In this document: in pieces, positions 1 to 7,131 of the stretch
How positions within the stretch are numbered: position 1 is the first letter of the stretch
Layout: each line of letters begins with the position of its first letter
Assembly (NCBI RefSeq): GCF_001949125.1
Contig: NZ_MSTI01000093.1
Location: 1-64,000 of the forward strand
Length of the DNA stretch: 64,000 bases
Direction: 5' to 3'
Source: Deinococcus marmoris
GTDB taxonomy: Bacteria; Deinococcota; Deinococci; Deinococcales; Deinococcaceae
Translations under genes and position numbers: made by a program
The notes under the pieces: model-generated
What the model was told of the DNA's origin: nothing
What the model saw: only the letters and a program-made list of their open reading frames with translations
The model's database searches: none

Positions 1-267
1 GAGTTCAGCGGTCTGCTTGAAGCTGTTCCCGCGCGTCACGTGCTCCACGATGCTCTCCACCCGCTCCCAGGGGAGTTTCACGTTCCACAGGGCAGTGCCT
101 TTGAGTTCACTAAATTCCCGGGTGCAGGTCGAGCAGCGGAGCAACCGGCGTGGCCCCGAGCGCGTGTTGTACCACTTGCGGTGACGAATATTCCCGAGAC
201 CTGACTGTCCAGCGGCTGGACAGGCGGGGTTAAGGCAGCGGAAACTGTCGAGTGAGGGTGATTGCAT
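1..267 (-). CDS. IS1-like transposase, N-terminal part (runs off left edge)
   Basis: An open frame begins at ATG 265-267 and reads leftwards for 89 codons to the edge without a stop. It encodes a zinc-ribbon start (CLNPAC near residues 11-16, then CSTC at 45-48) followed by FSELKGTALW and a helix-turn-helix-like start (VESIVEHVTRGNSFKQTAEL). This layout is that of the DNA-binding N-terminus of IS1-like (InsA-type) transposases and related HTH proteins. The catalytic part lies outside the window, so it cannot be said whether the gene is intact. It is divergent from the AlbA_2 gene, with a perfect 9-bp inverted repeat between them. Family call is inference from motifs. Confidence 0.6.
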   Translation of the reverse strand, partial: MQSPSLDSFRCLNPACPAAGQSGLGNIRHRKWYNTRSGPRRLLRCSTCTREFSELKGTALWNVKLPWERVESIVEHVTRGNSFKQTAEL

Positions 268-268
268 A

Positions 269-291
269 CGTCCGGGGATACGCCCCGGACG
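269..291. promoter_or_regulatory. Perfect 9-bp inverted repeat between two divergent genes
   Basis: CGTCCGGGG at 269-277 and its exact complement CCCCGGACG at 283-291 are separated by 5 nt. The repeat begins 2 bp before the transposase start codon and ends 6 bp before the ATG at 298 of the neighbour. It may be an operator, or a hairpin insulating the transposase start; transposase genes often have such structures. Confidence 0.45.
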
Positions 292-297
292 CCCCTC

Positions 298-1161
298 ATG
301 TCAGGCATGTCGGTTATGATTCCAGCCTTCTACCCCATTCCCCGCCTCACCGCCACTTCTCCCGACTTCCAACCCATCGTTCAGGCGGCGGCGCGGCTGA
401 TCTGCACCGCGCCGGAATTTGAGGCACTGGCCCAGGCAGCGGGCCTGCGCGGCGTGGTGGACGGCGTGACCGACGAGGCGGGCCGGGCCGCCCTGCGCGC
501 CGAACTCGACGGGCGCGTGGCCCACCTGTACGGCCTGAGCGAATCCGAATTCACCCACATCCTGGGCACTTTCCCGCTGGTGGCTCAGGAGGTCAAGGAC
601 GCGGCGCTGGCGTCTTTCCGTGACCTCGCCCCCCCGGAAGGGGACCCGGAACTGGTGCGGTTGGTGGCGGGCGGCGAAACAGACCGTGTGGAGTTCAAGT
701 CGTCCATGCGCGTGCCGGTAGACGGCAGCCCGCCCAGCAAGGAACTGACGGCAGCGCTGGAAGGGGTGATCGTCAAGGAGGTGGCCGCCTTCCTGAACGC
801 CCAGGGCGGCACGCTGCTGATCGGCGTGAACGACGCCGGACGCGGCCTGGGCCTGGCCCCCGACTACGCTTCCTCGGGCAAGATCGGGGACCGGGACGGT
901 TTTGAACGGCATCTGCGCGGGGTGGTGGGAACGGCGCTGGGGCAAACGGTGGCGGCGGCGCTGGCCGTGTCCTTCCCGGCGCTGGACGGCCACGAAATCT
1001 GCCGCGTGGAAATTCCGGCGGGCACAGAAGAAACGTTCGTGTCGGTCACGGAGAAAAATGGTCAGAAACGCGAAGCCCTGTATGTCCGCATGGGCAACAA
1101 GGCCGAGGAAATTCTCAGCGGGCGCGATCAGCTCAAATATGTCCGCTCCCGCTGGGCTTAA
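298..1161 (+). CDS. AlbA_2 (Schlafen-type) domain protein
   Basis: The C-terminal half carries an AlbA_2 domain: ETDRVEFKSS, then KEVAAFLNAQGGTLLIGVND, a spacer with a DRDGFERHL-like segment, and ALYVRMGNKAEEILSGRD. This is the usual order in Schlafen AlbA_2 proteins, which are putative nucleic-acid-binding or nucleotide-binding regulators often found in mobile DNA. The N-terminal 120 residues are helical and not recognised. A TTG at 262 in the same frame would overlap the divergent transposase; ATG 298 is taken, although 307 and 316 are also possible and none has a clear ribosome-binding site. The target is unknown. Confidence 0.75.
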   Translation: MSGMSVMIPAFYPIPRLTATSPDFQPIVQAAARLICTAPEFEALAQAAGLRGVVDGVTDEAGRAALRAELDGRVAHLYGLSESEFTHILGTFPLVAQEVKDAALASFRDLAPPEGDPELVRLVAGGETDRVEFKSSMRVPVDGSPPSKELTAALEGVIVKEVAAFLNAQGGTLLIGVNDAGRGLGLAPDYASSGKIGDRDGFERHLRGVVGTALGQTVAAALAVSFPALDGHEICRVEIPAGTEETFVSVTEKNGQKREALYVRMGNKAEEILSGRDQLKYVRSRWA

Positions 1162-1260
1162 AGGTCTGCGGCCTCGCGGAATGCACGGCGCGGTTGAAGC
1201 TGCCCAGACCGTTGACGCAACGTGACCTGATCTGGACAGAGGCCCGCGCCCCACACCAGG

Positions 1261-1803
1261 TCACGCCAGGCGAATTTTCAGCCACCAGCCGGTGTCGGTC
1301 TGCTCCACCTGAACCCAGGCCAGGGTCAGTGGACCGGCGGCAAGCTGTGGCAGGAGTCTGGGATCAAGCTGGGTCCTCATCGGGGCGACCAGACCCTGGA
1401 GTTGAACCTGCTGCGCCGACACAGCCATGCACCAGCCACGTCCGGCGATCTCCACTTCAAATGTTTGCCAGACGTCCTCGTAGGCGCGCGGCTGGCCGGC
1501 GTCGCGCACCTCCTGGTGGATCAGCCGCCGCCGCTCGCGGATGGTCTCGGTCAGCACGCAGAGGGGAATGTCGGCGTAACGCGTCATGCGCCTCAGAGCC
1601 TGGGCCTCGTCAGCACTGCGGCACGAGACCGCCGGTTCGCCGCGTGCGAATTCAGCCAGCGTGACCTTGGGGGCCATCACGCCGGTGGCCTGGGCCTGAC
1701 ACCAACTGCGAATGTCGCGCAGGCGTTCGGCCACCGAGTCCAGGTCAGCGGCCTGCTCGGCAGTGGGAAAGATGGGGGCGGAGATGGTCTTGGAGTTATT
1801 CAT
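1261..1803 (-). CDS. Hypothetical protein, last gene of the mobilization operon
   Basis: This 180-residue protein matches no family I recognise. It is rich in charged helices (a segment around RRMTRYADIPLCVLTETIRERRRLIHQEV) with a mixed C-terminal part rich in Trp and Val. The ATG at 1801-1803 is preferred over the TTG at 1815 because GAGG lies 6 nt upstream. It starts 9 bp after the primase stop and is the last gene of the leftward operon, suggesting a replication or maintenance role by association only. About 100 bp separate it from the convergent AlbA_2 gene. Confidence 0.6.
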   Translation of the reverse strand: MNNSKTISAPIFPTAEQAADLDSVAERLRDIRSWCQAQATGVMAPKVTLAEFARGEPAVSCRSADEAQALRRMTRYADIPLCVLTETIRERRRLIHQEVRDAGQPRAYEDVWQTFEVEIAGRGWCMAVSAQQVQLQGLVAPMRTQLDPRLLPQLAAGPLTLAWVQVEQTDTGWWLKIRLA

Positions 1804-1811
1804 GGAGAGCC

Positions 1812-2729
1812 TCAAAGTGTGGGGGGAGGAAGGGTTGGGCCGCCGCAGGCGACGGCGCGGCGGACGGTGAGCTGGCCATAGGTCAGGGCTAGTGGCCCGG
1901 TGCGGGCGAGGCGGTGCCAGTTTTCTGGCCGGCGTTGATACAGCGCAGAGGCCCGAAACGCGGCGTCAATGGCGTCCACGTCAGGACCAATGAGGAAATA
2001 GAGGTGGCGGCACAGCGCGAAATCAGATTCGCTGGCCGAGCGGTGGCGGCTGAGGTCGCCGGTCCAGAGTGCAAAAAATCGCTCAGCGTTGCGAAAACGG
2101 GCGGCCACCTGGAGCAGGTCTGCAATCTCCGGCGGTGACCGCGAGGTCCGGGCAGGGACTGGGAGGGTCCGGCGCGGTGGGCCAGGCTGTGCCCAGACCC
2201 GCGTCAGCGTTGCACTGGACGAAAGTTCGCGGGCATGGCCTGGCCACGTGTCACCGGTGACGGTTACCAGGCCAGTGCGCAGCAGTTCGAGGCGTCCCGC
2301 GCGCTGGTTGCCCGCGTTCAACGTCGGCCCGGCCCACGCCAGCAGGTGCAAGCCCCTGCCCGAGGGCGATTTCTCGGCGTACCCGGGCAATTCGGCCAGC
2401 AGCCCAGCGGCTAACGCGTCTGGCACGCCGTCGAGATCCAGGCAGTCGTCGAGGTCCAGGCAAGCGACACCGTCACCAAGCGCAAAACCGACGCCGTCGC
2501 CCATGCCAGCCAGAAAATCTGAGCGCACCTCTGCCCAGGACCGCCAGGCACGTGAGTCGGTGGCAGCGTGCGGGATCAACATGCCCCCACGGCCAACACT
2601 CACCGGAACCTTGCCCAGCTTTCCGTTGGCGCGGTGCCGGCGCTGCCACAGCCACCAGCGCGGCCGATCAAGCAACGGCCAGTGGGCTTCCACACGGGCG
2701 ATCAAGGCGTCTTGACTAACCGCGCTCAC
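1812..2729 (-). CDS. Primase-polymerase-like protein (plasmid/phage type)
   Basis: The 305-residue product resembles archaeo-eukaryotic-type primase-polymerases of phages and plasmids. It has WLWQRRHRANGKLGKVPVS near the N-terminus, GDGVGFALGDGVACLDLDDCLD with the acidic cluster expected of the catalytic centre, and EKSPSGRGLHLLAW with the conserved SGxGxH-like motif. A C-terminal helical segment (SESDFALCRHLYFLIG, then ALYQRRPENWHR) resembles the helix bundle that follows such domains. It would synthesise primers for replication of the element. GTG 2727-2729 is chosen as start because it overlaps the upstream gene's stop as GTGA, implying translational coupling; a longer frame exists but reads through the neighbouring gene. 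Confidence 0.7.
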   Translation of the reverse strand: MSAVSQDALIARVEAHWPLLDRPRWWLWQRRHRANGKLGKVPVSVGRGGMLIPHAATDSRAWRSWAEVRSDFLAGMGDGVGFALGDGVACLDLDDCLDLDGVPDALAAGLLAELPGYAEKSPSGRGLHLLAWAGPTLNAGNQRAGRLELLRTGLVTVTGDTWPGHARELSSSATLTRVWAQPGPPRRTLPVPARTSRSPPEIADLLQVAARFRNAERFFALWTGDLSRHRSASESDFALCRHLYFLIGPDVDAIDAAFRASALYQRRPENWHRLARTGPLALTYGQLTVRRAVACGGPTLPPPTL

Positions 2730-3979
2730 CGCAGCGCCGCCTGGCCAAGCCGATACAGATTTTCGGCGGCGTTGTCGTCGCGGTCGAGATTTCCGGCACC
2801 ACAGGCACGGCAACGGCCCTGGCGGCCCTCGAAATGCATGGCGCGCGGCACCTGGCAGACCGAACACGTCCGCGTTGCGCCAGCCTGGGCCGGGATCACC
2901 GCCAGGCGGCGGCTCAGGCCAGCCAGGGCGATGATGTAGCGGTGTTGGATCAGCGCCCCGCTCCAGTCGAGCCATGCCAGGTAGTCAGGTCCAGTTCGGG
3001 AAAAACCGGCGAGGTCAAGGCCTTCAACCGCCAGCTCAGGGTGGGCCATCAGGTACTGGAAAGCCTCTGCTTGCACCGGACGCAGATGATGTCCAACCAG
3101 CAGCGCCTGTCGTTGGAGTTTGGCCAGCCCTGGCTGCCAGGACCGCCGCAGGGTCCCTGGGGGCGCGGCGGGCAGTGGTGGGCGCCACTGGCCCAGCATG
3201 GGGTTGTCGAAATGGGTCAGCCCGCGCCGGCTGCGTGTGGTCCAGAGCCGACGCAGCCCGGGGTCAGCGGCGACGAGTCCAGTCAAGCGCGGCGCAGCGA
3301 TGTCATCGACACGGAACGTCCAGATCAAGCGTGGCTGAGGGCCGGCAGGTCCTGGCGCCCAGCGGAGGCGGGTGCTCTCCTGCAAGGTCAGCTTGATCAA
3401 AGGACAAACGGGCACAGGTGCCGCCCGCGCCAACCCATCCAGGCTGATCCAGCGGGCCAGGTGGGTCAGCAACTGCGCGTCCGCCGTGCTGTTTCCAGCC
3501 ACTGCTGCCTGCTTTAGCGTGTTCTGTTGAAGGTCCAGCCGCCCAAAAAAATCACCGCGCCAGTCGGCGACGGCTCTGTGCGCGGCGCTGGGCAACAGAA
3601 ACAGTGGTGCGGCCACTGGCGTCTCGAGACCGCCCAACTCGGCGGCGAAATCGCACACCGGCCTCGCAGAAATCCGCAGGGCCTGGTCCTCAGGCAGCTC
3701 AGCCGGGACTGGTCCAACCCGCGCCACTCGGTTAAACACGGCCACCAGGTCATCCAGCGTCGCGCTGCACAGGTCTCTGGTCCAGCCGGCGCGCCGGGCC
3801 AGGGTCCGGACCCTGGCCCGGCTCAGGGCGGGTTCATTGTGGTGGCCTGGCGCGGCCCGGGCATGCTGTTCGGCGAGGCTGCGCCACACGGCGCACGCCA
3901 TCTGCCGCTGCTGTTCGAGTTGACTGCGCTGTGCAGCGTCGGGATACAACTCGTGTTCGATGTTGATGGTTTCTGGCAT
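2726..3979 (-). CDS. TnpB-like RuvC nuclease embedded in a replication/mobilization operon
   Basis: The 417-residue protein has the TnpB/Cas12-type layout. It starts with an HELYPDAAQRSQLEQQ-type segment (compare LYPTxEQ in TnpB). RuvC-I has D239 (VAADPGLRRLW), RuvC-II has E319 (LAVEGLDLAGF), a zinc ribbon uses C372, C375, C390 and C393, and RuvC-III has D399/D401 in LDRDDNAAENL. The acidic catalytic set therefore looks intact. The start is supported by AAAGGA 10 nt upstream of ATG 3979. Unlike ordinary IS605/IS607 TnpB it lies between an ATPase gene and a primase gene, overlaps the primase as GTGA, and no TnpA or transposon ends were seen. It may be a domesticated RNA-guided or structure-specific nuclease of the element; the function is inference. 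Confidence 0.8.
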   Translation of the reverse strand: MPETINIEHELYPDAAQRSQLEQQRQMACAVWRSLAEQHARAAPGHHNEPALSRARVRTLARRAGWTRDLCSATLDDLVAVFNRVARVGPVPAELPEDQALRISARPVCDFAAELGGLETPVAAPLFLLPSAAHRAVADWRGDFFGRLDLQQNTLKQAAVAGNSTADAQLLTHLARWISLDGLARAAPVPVCPLIKLTLQESTRLRWAPGPAGPQPRLIWTFRVDDIAAPRLTGLVAADPGLRRLWTTRSRRGLTHFDNPMLGQWRPPLPAAPPGTLRRSWQPGLAKLQRQALLVGHHLRPVQAEAFQYLMAHPELAVEGLDLAGFSRTGPDYLAWLDWSGALIQHRYIIALAGLSRRLAVIPAQAGATRTCSVCQVPRAMHFEGRQGRCRACGAGNLDRDDNAAENLYRLGQAALR

Positions 3980-4184
3980 TCAGGGAAGTCCTTTCGCGAA
4001 GCCAAGTGGTCTTCACGTCGTGTCAGAGTGTTTTTTCCACTCTCTGACTCCCCTCCTCTTTCCACTGGTCACGGGTGCTTTCCTCCACTCTTTTCATGGC
4101 CACCCAGCAACGTTTCTGCTGTGTTGTTGCCTCCCCTCCCCTGTGTCCATTTTTTCCTTCTTCCCCATCTGACCTACGCCACCT
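3980..4184 (-). other. Intergenic leader of the TnpB-like gene, with hairpin
   Basis: This 205-bp gap is unusually purine-rich on the coding strand and is the only long gap between the ATPase and the TnpB-like gene. It contains an imperfect inverted repeat at 4022-4048 (GTCAGAG at 4022-4028, CTCTGAC at 4042-4048, A-rich loop on the minus strand). Two 24-codon frames joined by an ATGA overlap occupy about 4021-4165 and cannot be called genes with confidence. The gap could be a long leader, a regulatory RNA or a guide-RNA locus; nothing seen decides between these. Confidence 0.35.
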
Positions 4185-6350
4185 TCACTTGTCAGGGGTC
4201 TTCCGTTGCCGCGCCGGAAGAAACAGCCAGGCCAGGCAGCAGGCTCTGTATCGCCCTGGAGGCCGCGGTCTCGTCCGGCGCCCAGACGGTGGCCGGCGTC
4301 GGCTGCAATATCTTGACCTGCCAGCGTGACCAGCCCAGCCCCCTGCGTCCAGCACCTCTTCCACGGGCCGCCGGGACCGGTCACCACAGGCATCCACCAG
4401 CCCCTGCCAGACCACCCCGCGCCGCGCCGGAAAAGTACCAGACAGCGCGTTCCAACGTCCCCGCCAGGTGCTCAGCGCAGACAGGGCGGGAACCTTGCCC
4501 AGCGCCAGCAACGCCCTGGTTGCCGTGAGCAACTGCGCGCGGTGGGCCGCCCCCCGGGCGCGCGGCACGACGAGGCCCAGCGCCTCCAGCGCGATCAGGG
4601 CCACACCACCGCAGGACTGCTCCAGATCACGCGCAACGTCGGCCAGCACCGACCCGAACATAGGGTTTGGACTGCCCGGCGTCACCGGTACTGCCGGCGC
4701 GTACAGCTCCAGTGCCAAGTCGCCGCCCCAGTGCATGCAGGCGGTGGGCTGGGTGTGATCCTGAGCATTGCAGGTGGCGCGCGCGTGTTCGGGGCACAGC
4801 GCGCAGGGCAAGGCGTGCAGAATCGCGCGCGGGGCCGACGTCGGAGCAAACTGGAGTTGACGCCCACGGTGCAGCATCTGCAATAGTTCTGAGCGCTCGT
4901 GGTGGGCCATCAGGGCGGTCCGCGCCGCCTGATCCGTCTCCAGTGGAAACAACGCCGTCAGGCTGCATTCGCGGACGACAGCGGGTAGGTGCGGCAGGGT
5001 CAGGGCGCGCGTGTCCTGGCCCACGAACGTGTTGTTGCCGCGTCCGCTGTACCAGTGAGCCAGCCCAGGCAGCGCGGCAGACACACTGGTGAGATCCGCC
5101 GCCGTCGATAACGCCTGCTGGACAGCTTTGTGGGCACCCCGCGGGGCGAGCAGCACCTGCCCTCCCAGAGACCGCGCCGCATGTGCCAGGATCTCGCGTG
5201 CCACCAGGACAGCTTTGCGCGGCTGGGACCGCGCGGAGTCCAGAGAGAGCTGCGGGGCCAGTTGGACCCGCAACGGACGGCGCGCGCCGACATCGAGAAT
5301 TCGGCAGTCCGAGCCGAAAATGGCGCGGTACTGGGTCTCAGAGGCATACGCGTCCAGGACGACGATGGGGCGATCAACTAACGTGGGCTGCAAGATGTCG
5401 AAGGCCAAAACCTTGGGGTAGGTTGACGTGAAATCGCCCTTCCACACCAGTCCACAGCGCCGGCGACACTGTCCTTCCCCGGCGGTCACGAGATCATCAA
5501 GCAAGGCGTCCACCAGCAAATCGGCGAGCCGCTCGCGGGTGGTCAGGCTGACCTCCTCGCCGCGGAGCCGGGGAAACAGGTGTCCGGCGATGGCCGCGCG
5601 CAGTGCCGTGTCGGCGGCAGGCTGCTCCACCAGAATTTGCAGGGCCGGACCAATCAGCGCCCAGAAGCCAGAGCCGCGCAGCATGCACCGCGCGATGCGC
5701 TGACTGGGCCAGGCGGCGGCGAAGGCGTGGACGCTCTTCAGGTGTCGCCTCAGCTCCAGCGGCCAGCCCCGGGCTAGTGCGGCCAGCATGTCGACGGCGA
5801 CCTGTTGCTGAACGCACGTAGCATGTGGCCGGAGCACTTCAGCCAGATTCGCCAGCGGCAGACCACGCAACTGGCCCTGTCCAATGGTGATGCCGACGTG
5901 CAGCGACAGCGCGCTCAGCGGGTCCTCGTCGATAACAACGCCGCTGGCCTCGCGCAGGTTACCCAACGCGCCGCGCAGTCCAGGCTGGAGCAGCAGGGGC
6001 AGATGCGCATGGCTGACCACGGCCACCGGGCGGTCCCAGGTGAACTGCTGGTGGTACGCGTCGTCGTCGAGATGGGCGTGGCCAAGCACGATCTGAGTCA
6101 CGTTCTGGCCCGCCGCCGCCATGAAGCCTTGGGCGGTCTGCTCGGCCAGGGGAGGTGCCGCCCCCACCTGCCCGCTACCAACGGTCTCGCGCACCGCCCA
6201 GAGCGTCCGTTCCGGTAGACGCGCCACCGCCGCCGCGATGGCCCCCGATGTCTTGCCGCCGCCAGGTACCGCGCGGATCACCGTGACCCCCGGCCCTCCG
6301 GCCAGCGCCGCCCCCACCACCATCTCCACTTCCTCCCTGATCCCGGTCAT
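4185..6350 (-). CDS. Large Walker-type ATPase, probable helicase of the element
   Basis: The 721-residue product has a Walker A motif (AVPGGGKTS, residues 27-35) preceded by a helix, a VVSHAHLPLLL segment near 111-121 resembling helicase motif Ia, and a Walker B-like VVIDEDP near 138-144. This is the N-terminal signature of a superfamily 1/2 helicase. The rest is divergent; a Cys-rich stretch (ALPCALCPEHARATC) could bind metal. ATG 6350 keeps the helix before Walker A intact, but ATG 6323 has the better ribosome-binding site (GGAGG 8 nt upstream). Placed before a TnpB-like nuclease and a primase, it may unwind DNA for replication or transfer. Helicase activity is inference. Confidence 0.6.
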   Translation of the reverse strand: MTGIREEVEMVVGAALAGGPGVTVIRAVPGGGKTSGAIAAAVARLPERTLWAVRETVGSGQVGAAPPLAEQTAQGFMAAAGQNVTQIVLGHAHLDDDAYHQQFTWDRPVAVVSHAHLPLLLQPGLRGALGNLREASGVVIDEDPLSALSLHVGITIGQGQLRGLPLANLAEVLRPHATCVQQQVAVDMLAALARGWPLELRRHLKSVHAFAAAWPSQRIARCMLRGSGFWALIGPALQILVEQPAADTALRAAIAGHLFPRLRGEEVSLTTRERLADLLVDALLDDLVTAGEGQCRRRCGLVWKGDFTSTYPKVLAFDILQPTLVDRPIVVLDAYASETQYRAIFGSDCRILDVGARRPLRVQLAPQLSLDSARSQPRKAVLVAREILAHAARSLGGQVLLAPRGAHKAVQQALSTAADLTSVSAALPGLAHWYSGRGNNTFVGQDTRALTLPHLPAVVRECSLTALFPLETDQAARTALMAHHERSELLQMLHRGRQLQFAPTSAPRAILHALPCALCPEHARATCNAQDHTQPTACMHWGGDLALELYAPAVPVTPGSPNPMFGSVLADVARDLEQSCGGVALIALEALGLVVPRARGAAHRAQLLTATRALLALGKVPALSALSTWRGRWNALSGTFPARRGVVWQGLVDACGDRSRRPVEEVLDAGGWAGHAGRSRYCSRRRPPSGRRTRPRPPGRYRACCLAWLFLPARQRKTPDK

Positions 6351-6415
6351 GGCTCGCCACGCTAGCAGTAGGGGGTCTGAACAGAACTTTTCTGCTGTCC
6401 TGGTGCGGCTCCAGA

Positions 6416-6429
6416 TCACTTTTAAGTGA
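6416..6429. promoter_or_regulatory. Short palindromic operator candidate upstream of the ATPase gene
   Basis: TCACTT at 6416-6421 and AAGTGA at 6424-6429 form a perfect 6-bp inverted repeat with a 2-nt centre. It lies 66 bp upstream of the ATPase start at 6350, in the intergenic region 6351-6744 that has no other recognisable gene. It could be an operator or part of the promoter. Confidence 0.35.
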
Positions 6430-6498
6430 CTCTCCCCGATGCAGAGCAATGCTGAAGCTCAAGAGAGGTGGTGACAGCTGTGAAGCCGGGGCCAGAAG

Positions 6499-6529
6499 TT
6501 TCTGCACCCAGGTGGGGTGGGTGCAGAAA
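6499..6529. repeat. Perfect 12-bp inverted repeat (hairpin) in the 394-bp gap
   Basis: TTTCTGCACCCA at 6499-6510 and its exact complement at 6518-6529 enclose a 7-nt loop. On the leftward transcript it would be a strong hairpin between the small membrane-protein gene and the ATPase gene, but no U-run follows, so it is a poor intrinsic terminator. It may be an attenuator, a processing site or a protein-binding site. Apart from this and the repeat at 6416-6429, nothing was recognised in 6351-6744. Confidence 0.45.
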
Positions 6530-6744
6530 AGATAGAAGAAAGGCGACGTCATGGAATCTGCCAGGGGCGGAGCAGAAACCACGCTTAAGCTGTCCTGAAC
6601 AGCTAATGGCCAGGACAGAGCGCCATGATGCGGTTCAGCGTGAGCTTGGCCGGGATGCTCGGCCCACCGCCCACAGCGCCGTTGTTGGCCGCAGGGCCGA
6701 GATCAAGACGTCCAGTCCGCCCTGACCCAGGCTGTCCTGCGCGC

Positions 6745-7131
6745 TCACTTGCGCCGGACAGCCTGCCGGAGTTGCTTGCCAGGCGAGTCATCGGACAGCG
6801 CTGAAGAGCGCTCCAGGGTAAGCAGCAGTCCCACCATCAGCGCGCCGGCCAGGCCCAGGGCCAGCCACTCGGGCGGCGTCACCTGAAGCGTGAGGCGCTC
6901 CGTGCGGCGCAGCAGAACCTCGGTACACCCAGGCCGCAACAGGCAGCGCCCCAGCAGTTCGGGATGGGCGTCCGGGACCGTGCCCAGGGCGGTAGACCAG
7001 CCTTTCTGCTCCATCCGGGCGGCGAACACATCGAGTTGTGCCCACCAGCGGTGCACCACACAGGTCCAGGCCCACCAACCCGCCCGCAGCACAGCGCACA
7101 CGAACAGCGTCCGGCCCAGCACCAGCCGCAT
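6745..7131 (-). CDS. Small membrane protein of the mobilization operon
   Basis: The 128-residue product has a hydrophobic N-terminus (TLFVCAVLRAGWWAWTCVV) and a second clear membrane segment near residues 90-107 (LALGLAGALMVGLLLTL), separated by a soluble loop with two cysteines (RCLLRPGC). Its ATG overlaps the coupling-protein stop as ATGA, so it is probably co-translated. By position it could help anchor or partner the VirD4-like coupling protein, but no family was recognised. Confidence 0.6.
   Translation of the reverse strand: MRLVLGRTLFVCAVLRAGWWAWTCVVHRWWAQLDVFAARMEQKGWSTALGTVPDAHPELLGRCLLRPGCTEVLLRRTERLTLQVTPPEWLALGLAGALMVGLLLTLERSSALSDDSPGKQLRQAVRRK

Noticed and set aside
2500..4200. 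IS605/IS607 ends or a TnpA gene around the TnpB-like gene
   Set aside because: Looked for a Y1 transposase, serine recombinase and subterminal hairpins on both sides; only coding sequence of neighbouring genes was found.
6603..6791. 62-codon leftward frame overlapping the small membrane-protein gene
   Set aside because: Gly/Pro-rich, no ribosome-binding site, overlaps a better-supported gene end.
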